A stretch of DNA of 64,000 nucleotides. Source: Megamerina dolium. Lineage: Eukaryota; Arthropoda; Insecta; Diptera; Megamerinidae. The position numbers and the translations under genes are program-made. Every line of letters starts with the position of its first letter. Within the stretch, counting starts at the first letter, position 1. The stretch lies in contig OY978528.1 of NCBI GenBank assembly GCA_963854835.1, positions 40,594,960-40,658,959 of the forward strand, in the 5' to 3' direction. The notes beneath the pieces are model-generated. The model did not search any database and had not been told where the DNA came from. It saw nothing but the letters and a program-made list of their open reading frames with translations. Of the stretch, positions 44,655 to 57,000 are shown in pieces.

Positions 44655-45415
44655 GTCTTCGCCAGAAAGTTACGTTGCGCGCACTGTCTCAATTTTGGTA
44701 CCACGTGTATAGAAGGCGAATGCCTTGTTCTTGTTCTTCTTTTACTTACTTATATTTTTCTCACGTTATAATATATACATATAATTATACAATTAAAAAC
44801 TCTCATATTTAATCTTAATTGCTATATATATAACAAATTAGTGCCGTGTCATTTTTACATTTATCTCGAATCTTTTTCTTTATAATGAAGAATATACATA
44901 AGAAACAATTCGTTTGTGATTTTCGTGCTTTTCTCCTTCATTTTAATACGGAATTTCTTCCGCTAACGATATAGGCCACCAACGAAAGGCTTTACAATTT
45001 GGAAGTTGATGGCAAGTGTGCTAATGCGAATACAACAACTACCACAAGTATCAGCAGCACCACCATCTCATCGACCATAACAATAACAACAGTTAATAAA
45101 GCGAACCAATGGAAGAAAATCAACAGTAATAGCGGCAACAACAGCAAGATTTGCCATCAATTATCTACAACAATAGTTTGCAAGTGGCAAAGGAGATGGC
45201 GAGAAATGACATATACAGCAAACATTAACAATCCCGAAAACACTGGATTTCGGATCATAGTTAAGACAAGTAGATTTCTATTTTTTATTATTTATTATTT
45301 AAATAACTTTAATTTTAATTTAGAGGGCAAGAAGCAGTCGGTAACTGAAGCAGAAAAAATCCGAACATCAACTCAACCAAGGTATGAGCCCACCGGCATC
45401 TCTCTCACATACACA
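44655..45415 (+). repeat. Unclassified dispersed repeat unit, copy B
   Basis: Matches the reverse of 24,530-25,435 in the same order of landmarks. It replaces the core of the RT gene of element B. A plus-strand ORF over it (44999-45481) is Thr/Asn-rich low-complexity (TTTTTSISSTTISST) and is unlikely to be a real protein. Confidence 0.65.
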
Positions 45416-45469
45416 TGGCCTTTTCGCCACATTTTATATGAGTCCTCCATCGTAGGCGCTGGTCTGATC

Positions 45470-46414
45470 AAGTCTGATTAAGACCTCTATTAATCAGGGC
45501 GTTATGGATGGCTTCATGTGAAGTGTTATCAAAAGCACCTTCTATATTGAGAAAAGCGCGTGATGCTGTCTCTTTAATTTCTATACTTTCCTATATTACG
45601 TTAGCTAGTTGGTACAATGCAGTTTCTGTACATCTGCCTGCTCTGTACGCATGCTGACACGCATGTAACGGATAGTTTACTAGAATGGTTATTCTGATGT
45701 AGTTGTCTACAACTTTTTCTAGTACTTTAAGCATGAAGGAAGTTAGGCAAATGGGTCTGAAGGATTTCGGATGAAGAGGATCCTTCTTGCCGACCTTCGG
45801 TATGAAGACCATCTAATTACTCTTCGCACAGCCCCAATGTAATGCTGCTCGTGACGATCTTAGTTATTGTACTTAGGATGGTAGAGGTTAGAGTACTCGT
45901 CTTAGCCATTACTTTATAGAGTCTTGATGCCTACCCAGTTTCTTCTATGCTACTGTAGAAATTTCTGAAGCTTTCTCGCTTTGATCTCCTTATTATAGAG
46001 TGTCAGAGTGTTCTTATAAGTTTCACAATCCCCAGTATTTTCTGTCCGGTTAAAGAGTCTACGAACCCTAGTTCTCAGTTTCTTTAGGTCATTATTCAAC
46101 CAAGGTACATCCTTTTTGGAGCTGACCTTACTTATTGGATAACTGTCCTCATAAGCCCCAATAACGGTTTTATTAAAACTTTCTACCAAGGTTTCTAATT
46201 CTATTTCGTTCCTGATATTATCTCCCAGGTTCTCTGGTTATCACACCGTATATTGGATATTACCTGTGTATTTTTGTTCGCCAAGGATTTTATTTGGCCA
46301 CTGAATATCCAGGGTTCTTGAACCAGCACCATGCTCAGTTTAGACCTGAGCGATCATCGCCGAAGCCGCTTTCGCGTGGTGAAGGTTGATCTGAGCGACC
46401 CTAGTGCTGCCCAT
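45470..46414 (-). pseudogene. ORF2 5' part of element B (EN stub, linker, RT start)
   Basis: A start ATG at 46,414 lies only 3 nt after the ORF1 stop. VAQINLHHAKAASAMIAQ is the endonuclease start. Most of the nuclease core is deleted; then VPWLNNDLKKLRTRVRRLFN and KNTLTLYNKEIKARK form the linker. MVFIPKVGKKDPLHPKSFRP, ICLTSFMLKVLEKVV and HACQHAYRAGRCTETALYQL are the RT fingers. AFLNIEGAFDNTSHEAIHNA (motif A, with Asn-Ile for Asp-Ile) precedes the repeat junction. Several stops. Confidence 0.75.
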
Positions 46415-46417
46415 TTT

Positions 46418-47240
46418 CTACTGTTGACTCAGATCGAGTACATCCACTGTCTGAGACTCATCGATCTCTGATAGGGCGACTCTATCCGAGTCATCCTCCG
46501 ACCTCAGGTTTAACATGGTCAGGTCTAGATCGTCAAGCTTCTCACTTTCCTGAGGTAGTAGGTTGACTTCCTCGACCTTCTCATCATTTGTGGCCTCTAC
46601 CGCTACCTTTTCTGCTACATCCTTGGGTAGTGCGTCCACTAATGTAGCCCCTTTCTCTTCCACTGCCTTCTCCTTCTTCCTATGCAAATGGGCTGAGATG
46701 CAACCAAACCTGTAGTTTAACCTACAGTTTTTGCCTTTGATTGCATCAAATGACTTGTCATCTACTCCTATCATTAGCAGCTTCCCATTTTTCAGGTCTT
46801 TGCTGCTAAATATTCTACATAAATGAGTATGGAGGTCCTCATTTTGGATGACCATCACTTTCAGCAGTTTCTCTGTTTCCACACCTGCTGTCCTTGGAAG
46901 GTAAACAGTCACCATATGCGCAGCGGGGATATCATCTTCCTTGTATGTAATTAGCTCGATTCCCTTCCATCCTAATAGAGCCGGAACTATTCCGCTGAGC
47001 CACTCAGCTACTTCTTCGTTTCCACAGTCAACCAGTATTAATCCTGGTCGAAAGTGAATACCGTCGAAATTTAGCTTCGACTTCCAACCCTTATACATTT
47101 CCTCCACTAGGAGTTGCTCAATTTTAACCTGTTCCCCACGTGTGAGTATATGTTCAGGGTAAAGCTTCGGGAGTATAGCCAGCCTAATACCTTTTGTGAC
47201 ATTAGCATAGCTTATGCCCGTCCTCCTGATTGTGTTCAAA
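46418..47240 (-). pseudogene. ORF1 of LINE B, DUF4780-type, largely open
   Basis: A 273-codon open frame. RLAILPKLYPEHILTRGEQ leads into GLILVDCGNEEVAEWLSGIV, LLGWKGIELITYKEDDIPAA, MVTVYLPRTAGVETEKLLKV and KLLMIGVDDKSFDAIKGKNC, a DUF4780-like domain. An acidic tail follows (QESEKLDDLDL, SEDDSD). The frame is open at its 5' side by a TTG, so no true start is shown; upstream ORF1-like sequence (47,340-47,770) lies in other frames. It probably encoded the RNA-binding ORF1 protein. Confidence 0.7.
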
Positions 47241-48185
47241 GAGGTTTAGTCCTACCGTCCAGTTTTGTCTTCTTCGCATGGTACCCGTCTGGTGGGCTGA
47301 TCGTGTCCGCTCACCTTTTCCTCACCTGAGGAGTATTGTTGGGAGCCTGATGCCGCACCTTCTTCAAAGCGTCATCTGGCGTTAAGCCTTCTTTGAGACA
47401 GCGCAGGTATCATTTAGTTTCTGTGCCACTCAGACCTGTCTGCTTCCTGGCCTCACCGAAAATGAGAGTTACGCCGGAAGCCTGTCCAATACTCTTCGAG
47501 GACATTGGGATTGTCTCCTGGACTTCCGAGGCAGCTTCAGAGCCCCGGAATTTCCTTCCGTACTTGTTCCTCTGTCCTGCAGCCAGTCGTTTTCACCGTA
47601 AGTAGTGGTCCCCTGGATGTTGAGGAACCCTTAAAGCCCACTAGCCCTTGGCTATCCTGCTGCCGTCCAGTCATTTTAAAATTTCTAGGCACAGGATCCT
47701 TTACCTTCTGTCCGTTTTGGAGTAAGTACGTTGCGTTCAGTTTCCCTGATATTGATCTCCACCTGATCCGCAAGTTATGATGCCGTACATGAACCCGCTT
47801 TTTTATTCAGTCAATTTATTTTTCTATTCATGTCCAAGAATGTGGGCGAAAGGAGGTCCACCGTACCATAGCCCCAATAGCACAGTAAGCCCACAGTTAC
47901 TCACTGAGGAGGGCAGGTATCAGTGAGGTGCGACGCTAGAATACAGTCTGTTACGTCCGACTGCAGACAAGTCCGATAGACACGCGCTATCCCGCATTGG
48001 GGGAGGTGTTTAACGACCGTTTGGCATTTCCAGGCTGACCAATCCAACATGGGACACCCGACTGAAATGTCTAAGCCCAGGCCCAAGCCTGCGCTTAGGC
48101 ATTTCGTTGATACAACTCAGCCTTTCACAGATGCACGCAAGCCTAACCACCAACATCAAGGTGCAGATACGAAGAAGAGATTTGA

Positions 48186-48675
48186 GTCGATAGAACGATC
48201 TATATATTTCAATGTTTAAAGATGATTTCATGTAAATGTTGACCGTGGCTGCGCCTCAAATGGTTCATACGCTGGGTTCAATTTTGCCATACTCTCTCCA
48301 ACATATTGGCCGGTATCTTACGAATAAATCGATAATTTACGGTCATCAACAACACTGGCGGATAGGGCTGCGATATTTTCCTTTGTCCGCACTCTATCTA
48401 TGCGTGTTGATGGTTTAATGTCCAATAATGTAAATTTGATGAAAAATTTAGTCACAACATTCCAAACTGACCATAAAATGAATGGATAAATGAACCGAGC
48501 ATGAATTTTAATAATAAAATTCAATAATCTGTAAGAATTGTTCGTTTGTAAGTCAATTCATGGTTATATTATATACCAAACTGAACATGTTTGACAGTAA
48601 CACGCTACACGAAAACAGCTGAGCTGCCAAAAACAGTGTTGCCAAAAAAAAAGTTGCTAAAAAATCACCCGGTAT
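48186..48675 (-). mobile_element. Tc1/mariner-type relic, internally deleted
   Basis: Begins near 48,672 with CCGGGTGATTTTTTAGCAAC, then GGCAACACTGTTTTTGGCAG and a start-like MN(*)LTNEQ. The minus frame 48318-48524 gives RVRTKENIAALSASVVDDRK, then a jump to the C-terminus (ANMLERVWQN, SHGQHLHEIIFKH). The catalytic core is missing. Same family as 23,424-23,960. It joins the 5' leader of LINE B at its low-coordinate end without a visible terminal repeat. Confidence 0.68.
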
Positions 48676-48888
48676 ATAGATATGTATATAAATATGTATT
48701 GTTGCAATGTTATTAGTGTTGCTATTGCTACTACTCGTACATATCGCTAATAGAAATTGCTTTTGTTATTATTACTAACAATTTTGTTATGTAAAAGTAC
48801 TAATGCAGCATGTTAAGCGCTTAAAATGGGAGGAATTATAATTAACTATCAATATACCTACCACATTTGAGCCTACTACGCACATAAA

Positions 48889-49238
48889 AAACAAAATAAA
48901 TATGTGGCACATAAAGCCCCAAAGGGCTCATTGGCCGAGCTTCTTTTCCATTACTGTTGTGCGTCTTAAATTTGGACAATATTAGAAGGGACCTACTTAT
49001 TTTAGCCGGTTCCGAACGGCAGAACACTTGTGACATCACTTTTTCTGAGCTTTGTCACAGAGTTCTTTAAGAAGCTTTTTCATGGCAAGTTCTTATTGTA
49101 GGAAGAATTGCCAATTGCTTGCTTGGGTACCGTTCGAAAGAAAAATCATATCGATATTAAATTTGTTATGCATGAGCCGGGGATTGAACCACGACCTACA
49201 GATCAGAAGGCGAACACACTAACCACTGATAAATAAAG
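48889..49238 (-). mobile_element. tRNA-derived SINE copy 5
   Basis: A 10-bp target duplication CGCACATAAA at 48879-48888 and 49239-49248. Full body, with a short deletion around the TGCTTGCTTGGGTACC region. The head is truncated at CCACTGAT, so the first tRNA-like bases are lost. Confidence 0.87.
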
Positions 49239-49376
49239 CGCACATAAAGGTGTATTAAAAAATTTAAATCGAATTTGAGCACCATGAAATTGTTTTTATT
49301 ATAATCCCTCATGGAACACAAATTTGTTCATACTTCTTTTAGAGTTGTGATAACACAAAAAATAAAAATAAATACC

Positions 49377-49422
49377 TACAGATCAGAAGGTCAACACACT
49401 AACCACTGAGCCACGGCACCCG
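49377..49422 (-). mobile_element. SINE tRNA-head fragment
   Basis: CCTACAGATCAGAAGG...CCACTGAGCCACGGCACCC is the first about 46 nt of the SINE. AATAAAAATAAATA sits directly beside it, as if the body between tail and head had been deleted. Confidence 0.75.
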
Positions 49423-49424
49423 CA

Positions 49425-49832
49425 TACCACAAAGGCTTTCATTTAATCTACTAAAGCCTGGTAATAGATTCATTCAAGTCATGCAAAGTCAATCCATAGT
49501 GAATTAATTTTATGGAAACACTTAATTGCGTTGAAACATTGGTGTACTGCTGTATTAATCTCGAAAAATGTTGGCAATAATATCGAAATAATATTGCAAT
49601 TGCGTAAATGTTTGCAGTAATCCGGCATAATGATCGAAACCGTCATTTTTACAACATTTCGTTTCGACGTAATTTCATATATTATTGCAATAATGTCGAG
49701 AATTTAAATTCATACATTTTATTATTTTTGAAATAATGCCGAAATAGTGACAAAAAGAGAGTTTCAACGTTGTTGCAGAAATTCGTCAGCATTAACTTAT
49801 TCGACATTAATTCATGTTGCTGCAAGACTATA
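49425..49832. other. AT-rich DNA with repeated AATAATGTCGA-like words
   Basis: Words such as GCAATAATATCGAAATAAT, GCAATAATGTCGAGAATTTA and AATAATGCCGAAATAGTGAC recur. Similar words occur near 60.6-60.9 kb (CATTAATGTCGAAAATTTAA). This might be a decayed repeat family. No gene. Confidence 0.35.
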
Positions 49833-49834
49833 TA

Positions 49835-51098
49835 AAGGGTTATCCATTTCGCGGTTTTAAAAGTATAGGGCTAGAATTCGACATCGGTCAAACTGAGTTG
49901 TTAAAACAATTTGTTTCTTTTTCAGCTCAAAGTCTGACATTTGCGAAAATGGATCGCTTAACTATCGCACAACGCATTAAAATTGTAAAAACCTACTACA
50001 AAAATGGTGATTCTGCCACAGCCACATATTGTGCTTTAAGAGGAGATTATGGTTTACATAATCGTCCAACTACGCAAGCAATTGACAAAATTGTGAAGAA
50101 ATATGAAGAGACTGGATCGGTTACAGATATTGTAAGGCCTGTGCATCATCGTTTCGCTCATACCACCGAAAATATCGCTGCTGTAAGTGAAAGTGTTGCC
50201 GAAGAGCCGAATGTGTCGATTCCTCGTCGTTCTCAGGAATTAGGACTGTCTTACGGCACATTATGGCGTATTTTGCATTTGGATCTACACCTACATCCAT
50301 ATAAAATCCAGCTCACACAACAATTGAAGCCAGCTGACCATTCACAACGTCGTAGATACGTCGAATGGGTGCTTGAACAACAAGCGGTGGACGACGATTT
50401 TTCGAACAAAATTTTCTTCAGCGACGAAGCACATTTCTCACTCGGTGGGTATGTTAACAAACAAAATTGTCGTATTTGGGGTTCTGAGAATCCTCAAGTA
50501 ATTGAAGAGAGGCCACTACATCCACAAAAAGTTACTGCTTGGTGCGAAAACGACGATGGAACGACTGTCACCGTCAATTCGGAGCGTTATGGTCATATTA
50601 TAACCGACTTTTTTTGCCTGCTATTGAAGAATACGACCTAGAGAATATGTGGTTTCAACAAGACGGTGCCACATGCCACACAACTCGAGCGAATATGGCT
50701 TTATTGCAAGAGAAATTTTCTGGCCGCGTAATTTCTCGTCGTGGCGATATCAAGTGGCCACCAAGATCATGCGATTTGACACCGCTTGGCTTTTTTTGTG
50801 GGGCTACGCGAAAGACCGTGTTTATGCAGATAAACCTTTAACTCTTGAGCACCTAAACACCAACATTCGTAACGTTATGGCTGAGATACCGCCCAATATG
50901 TGTCAAAAAGTGGTCGAAAATTACCTCAAAAGAATCGATGCTTGCAACAATTCGCGTGGTGGTCATTTAAATGATGTAGCATTTCACACATAATGTCAAC
51001 GTTCAAACTTTATAATAAAAAAGAAATATCATGATAAAAAATATTTTATATGTGTTTTATTTACATTTACTTTTGAAACCGCAAAATGGATAACCCTT
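49835..51098 (+). mobile_element. Tc1/mariner-superfamily element with TIRs (1,264 bp)
   Basis: Left end AAGGGTTATCCATTTCGCGG and, inverted at the right, AAGGGTTATCCATTTTGCGG, flanked by TA on both sides (49833-49834, 51099-51100). It carries one transposase gene on the plus strand, broken by two frameshifts and one internal deletion. Confidence 0.9.
49949..50993 (+). pseudogene. Tc1/mariner-type transposase, two frameshifts
   Basis: Starts MDRLTIAQRIKIVKTYYKNG with a DUF4817-like HTH region, then ENIAAVSESVAEEPNVSIPR. IFFSDEAHFSLGGYVNKQN holds the first catalytic Asp, MWFQQDGATCHTT the second and PRSCDLTPL the third. I count 36 residues between the second and third Asp. The first frameshift is in a run of seven T (50609-50615), the second in another seven-T run (50791-50797); each would be cured by one more T. 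AWCENDDGTT also lacks about 14 residues found in relatives. The end reads NSRGGHLNDVAFHT. Confidence 0.87.
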
Positions 51099-54044
51099 TA
51101 CATACATGAAAATATTCTTGAACGAGATCTATTTTCTAAAAGATCCAGTGAGTCATCAAAATACCTTCAAGTATGAAAAGCCAATTTTATTCGCCAGAAT
51201 TTATCGCCTGTGTTTCTATTGGTGTTATTGTATCGATTCGCACCGGTCTCAGCAAATAAGAAGCAATACTAATCCTTTCCCAATTTGACATGCTCAAAAC
51301 AAAACTCGGCTTTGCTTTTTTGAAGTAAATATGAACCATACGATAAATAAATGTAATTGAATATTGCACATTGTTATTTTTATTAAAAAAAAATTATTTT
51401 TTCAATTAAATTATTCACACCATTTTAAAATCATAACACTCACTCCCAAATAGTCAATGTTATGTTGAGTTCGTGTTTCCGTTCTGCAACATCCATAACG
51501 GGAGATGACGAGAATGACGATTTGAGTAGACTTAACCGTCTGTTCACACAGAAAATGCCCTATCTTTAGAGCTATCGAGCTGAAAATTGGTACATAAATA
51601 ATTTTTCCCAACAAACTCATCTCGTGGATAGGCGAAATCGGCTAAAAACCATCCCTACCTCCCATATAAAAGTGCACTGTTGAGTGTGTTTTTTCATAAT
51701 TTTTGCCGGAAGCTTACAAATTAAAATTTGGTATATAAAGTTAATGTAATCACAGAATTAATAAACTTGTAAATTGGCATAATCGGATAGAAACATACAT
51801 ACAAAAGGATATTCTCGAATGTATCTTTTCACACTTTACCCACGAAAATATGTATTTAATAATGTATTGAGTTCAAACGGAGTTTCAATTTAAAACGTGA
51901 CACTAAAAGAGATGAAATTAAGAAAATAACATTTCATTCTTAGCTTCGAAACTTTTGTTGAAACACAATATATAATACATAATAATTATCATCTCACTAT
52001 TGTCTTCGCAAATATATTCATTTTTTTGTAGTCTACAAACAGAAATACTTAATATATATTTTAAATTCAATTAAATTATTATCGTCGCTATATTAATGTT
52101 AAATAAAGTAAATATAATTTTAATTGCCGCCATAAACTCATACATACATACATAGACTCATTTAATAATATCATATATGTCATATTATATGTATGGATAT
52201 AACTTGAAGAAAAATCAACTTTCGTCAGTAATATAACTGCATACTCATATGTTCGTATAACTTTGACTACAGAAGCATCGATTATAATATACTTACTATT
52301 AATAATGCACAATGAATATAAGAGCAAAGCAACTAGCCCATTTTAGGCTACTTTGCATACGAATCACATACGTACATGCATGTATCAATATAGACAATAA
52401 TACAGAAATCACAAATGTAAGATAGAAGAAACTACATAACAGCAGCAACAACAATAGTAACAATAGCAGTAACATTTATTTTACTTCATTTTTTGTTTAA
52501 CTTCCGCTTTTGTGAATGAATACTCGTAGTGTTTGTCTGCTGTTTGAAAGATCACAAGTTTAACATCAACAACAATAACAACAACAATAGTAATAACAAA
52601 TATCTGTTAACAATAAACCAAAGCTTCACAATTTAGAATGAGTAACAATAGCGATTGCGGTTTACCACACACATAGATACGTACGTACGACAACAACAAT
52701 AACTATTTATTTATATTTTTTATACCGTACACTCAAAGAGTCAAGTTTAGAACATACACAAAGAGATGCAGCAACTATGGCATCATACTCAGAATCACCA
52801 TCAGAACCGATTTAACCATATCTGTCTGTATGTTCACACGATTACTGGCATATTTATAAAGCAATCTTGCTAAAATTTAGTACATGAGATTAATTTTATG
52901 AACAACAGAATGCGTTCAGAAATGGCCACAATCGGAGAAAAATCACACCTATCTTCCACACAAAAGTATGCTTCCGTATGTGTTTCTTACACTTTACGCA
53001 AATAAATATAAAGATATCAATTTCAAAAGACATCAAACTATAAGTCTCGGTATATGAGATTAATTTTACTATGGAATAAAAATTATTAAAATTGGGTGAA
53101 ATCGTCTGAAAATCCATACAAAATTCGATACAAAAGTTTGCCTCTGTATGCATATGTATGTTTCCATACAGAAGTAAATTTTGTTGTTTATACGTACATA
53201 TGTCGATAGGGTATTTAAGCTTCATTATTGCCGAAATTCAAATGTTTCAAATTTGTCCATCTACTCGTAAAGTTAAAATGATTTGTGTTAAATGCATTAT
53301 CCTCATTTTTATTGTCTGTTTATGACGGTGAGTAACAACTACAACAACTACAAAATACTAAAATACATCTAAATTAATAATATTGTATTGTACGTATTAT
53401 TCTTGTTCGTAAGCCAAATAATAATCAGCCATGGGTCGTAGACACAAAAATCATTCGCAAACAGAAATGATGCCAAGACAATGGCGACAGCGATTCCTGC
53501 AACAGCTATAGGCAACATAACGCTTCACATTACATATGAAACAATCATAATAATAAAAACGATATGAATCTTGTATATATGTTATGTTATATGGATACAT
53601 GTCATATATAGAAATATACATACAAATATACATACAAACACAAACAATAACGCTAACAATGCAAAATCATAAAAATCATGTCAAATGCATGTCATTCTAC
53701 TAGCTAATTCATGGCTGATGCGATGTTATATTACTGATGACATCATCACTTTCAGCCATCGACAGAAGTTGCACTCTCGCATTTATGCTGCAACACGTTC
53801 TGCAAGTTGAACTTTAAACATTGTCGAACTTGATGTTGCCGGTTGCAAATTTTTAGACTTCAACAACAGCAACAACAAGATTCAAATTGAAAACCTTTTT
53901 GTAGTGTAACTGGCTATCATTACTGATACTGATATTGTACATACTTGTATGTAGTTCTATGTACCATACATACTCGTATATAGGTGCCTGCATATGATCA
54001 TAGTATGAGGATATACCTAGCCTGAACGTTTTCAGAGTTATTAG

Positions 54045-54078
54045 ATAAAAATAAAAATAATAATAATAATAATAAAAT
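54045..54078. repeat. AAT trinucleotide microsatellite
   Basis: AAAATAAAAATAATAATAAT and further AAT units in gene-free DNA. Confidence 0.85.
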
Positions 54079-57000
54079 GTCATTTTATGTACATTTTTTT
54101 CACAGAACTCATACAACTATTCCGCATACTCCCCAAAAAAGCGCTTCATATGACGACGACTACGACGATCACACATACTAGTACACAAATACAATACATA
54201 CAGTATATTAACTGAATGGAATTTTCTTTCCATTCAACAAGCATATATGAATATATACAAATATGTATGTGTATATGCAATCCATTGTATGTGTATTTGT
54301 GCGTAAAAGTTGAAATCCATATCTGTAAAAAATGCAGCTAATGTGAACACCTGCAAAGAAATGCTTTTTATTTTTGAGTAGGTAGGTATGTGGTGCGCAA
54401 CTAAATTGAAATCTCTTAACAAAGGCAATTGGCAGTGAAAATTATTTTAGTAACAACACAAAAAATGCTAGTCACTTATTTAATCTTAAGGTGGAAATTC
54501 GGTGATTGATATTTCTTCAACTTTTCAACTCATTAACCGTTTACTTAAGCATAATAATTCAAAATCCGTAAACATAATTAAGTGTAACATATATTCAATG
54601 GATTTAAGTGCATCCATACTATAACTTTATGTATGGTAGCTACTGGTATATGAGATCAACGTTTGACATGCCATAAAATATGTGCAGTAATGACTCGATC
54701 AGCGTTTTAATTCATTCTAGGAAAAGGTGGCGCCGAAAATCTGATTGAGCGTTGCTGCCTTGAATGAAAAAAAATTATTAATATAAACTTTGGTAATGCT
54801 GAAGCTTGGATACTATCGACATAAACATCCTTTGAAAGATGATTCTTTTCAAGCACACTCGCTGTCTACTAAAAATAATCGAATGTGTCGAATTTCAGAT
54901 CGATATTTTTACGTTTTTGTACAAAAACGTACTTTCGTACGAAAGGTAAAGGAAGTTTTCATCAGAGTTTGTTGATTTGTTCATTTGTTAGTAAATAAAA
55001 TCATATGTACCAAGATTTTTATATTATTTTTTATATGATTTTGCTAATTTTCAAACTTGTATATATAATATAATTATATACACCGAGTTTCAATTTATTA
55101 TCTTCAAAATTTCTTGCGAAAACTGTGAAACATACATTCGACAACATACTTTTGTATTGGAAGTTGGCGTGATTTTAATTCATTTTCACATTCATTTTAA
55201 AATATACTTTTGTGTAAGAGATAATTTTTTGGGAGGAGGACAATTTTTTAATTGCTTATACATTGGTAAATATAATCATTTGTGACGAGTTTCAAATTAA
55301 TACCTTTATATCATATTTTCGCGTCAAAGTGTGTTCAAATACATTCCACAACATACTTTTATTTCATTTGATTTAACACATTAACAAACTAATTCATTTG
55401 TTGGTTAAAATAATATTATTTATCAATTTTCAGCTCGATCTCTCTATAATGACGGCAGTTATCAACATGGCTAAAACGTCAATATACTCTTAACTGTTTG
55501 AGCGTAAGTTAAAATTGCAACACCTTTAATAAATAAGTTAAATTAAGTATGAAATCGTTGTTTTTAACGACATAAATTAAGAAATTCGACTGCCAAAATC
55601 GAGATATGGAACATTTTATCAGAAAGTAAATCAAGGCACTATTCATTGAGACAGCGTAAATCAATAATCAAGCTATCAGTCGAAATTTTTACTTTAGAAA
55701 TTTCATGTAACGTAATTTGATTCGATCTACATAAACTAAAATTTCATATTAAATACGTACACCATCAATTAAAATAATATTGAAAAATAAGCATGGTTAT
55801 CACCCCTTAATTTTAAAATTTGTTAATTGCTATTGTCTAAAGTACAGATGTCAAAAAGATGCAACTACTTCAATTTAAGTCGATTAAATGATTTTTTTTT
55901 CGCCAACATACTCATATTAAGCTGCCAAATCTTGTAATTTTCGCAGAACAGTACAAATGTAATATAAGCATGATGTATTTGAAACGATTAAAGACGAACT
56001 CGCGCACGATTAACATATCTATCGAAGGCAGTTTGAACCCAGTATTTACGTAAATTTGTTAAATTTCACTTTGTCATGTTTGCTACTGTGAATTAAAATG
56101 TTCTTGACAGGAAGAAATACATAGTTTGGCATATATGTATGTTATGTAATTAATGCAAATATCCTAAAATGCATACACACACAAATAACTAAGTATATAT
56201 TGCAAATTCCACTGGCGTAAAATTGCACGTGGCGGCAACAATGCGAATTCATACAAATTTACACCTAGGTACAATGTATCTAAAATGTGAAATAAATTGA
56301 ATGAAGAAAGTGTGCAGAGCAAATTATAATGTCCGAATCAATGTAGTGTACCATATAAGTGCATATCCTCAATTTTAACACTCTGCTTAGCGCGATTTTT
56401 CGTAGCAAGTGTTATACATACACTTGTATTTATGTAGTAAGCCACATAATGGTGAGAATATTCTTGTACGATATTTAAGTAGAATCAAGTTAAGTGTAAT
56501 TTTGGTATGCCTCATCAAATGAATAATGAAGCAAAGGGAACAACAACAACAAAAAAACAACTACAACATCTACCATACTTAATAATAATACAAATTTTGT
56601 GCTTTTAAAGTCGGTTCTTTTTTTTTTTTTTAGTTCTTCTGTTATCGTTATTGCTCTTTATATGCTTTTTATCGTTTTGGTAATACAAGTGGCAGCTGCA
56701 ATTCATTTGACACATTGCAACATTTCTGCAACATGACAAGAGCTTATATTTTAGTATATTTTAGCCAAAATTACTACCATACAGCAACAACAAAAGTGCA
56801 GCATCAATAGCTGTAATAACGATAAAAGTGATGTTTAATAATGTTCTTTTAACTAACGCACATCACGAATAATGTACATGGGGTGTTAATTTAAGATGAT
56901 GTTTACTTTAAAAATATTTTATTTTTTTTTAATTTAATTTTAATTTTATTTAAAAAAATCTAGTTTTATGTAAAAGTTTATTTTATGCCATTAACGTTTA

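Larger units (their letters stand above)
43262..48185 (-). mobile_element. LOA-like LINE (element B), heavily rearranged
   Basis: In transcriptional order (minus strand): a 5' leader 48,185-47,240; ORF1 with a DUF4780-like domain; an ORF2 with a remnant endonuclease start, linker, partial RT, RT C-terminal part and RNase H; and a 3' end near 43,262. The middle of the RT is missing and is replaced by an unrelated 0.8-kb repeat (44,655-45,415). A SINE sits between the RT end and RNase H (43,926-44,282). Removing the SINE restores the frame IKPQHPEVGMPRDS. Confidence 0.78.

Noticed and set aside
44999..45481. 160-codon Thr/Asn-rich ORF as a protein gene
   Set aside because: Low-complexity sequence inside a repeat whose second copy has no matching open frame.
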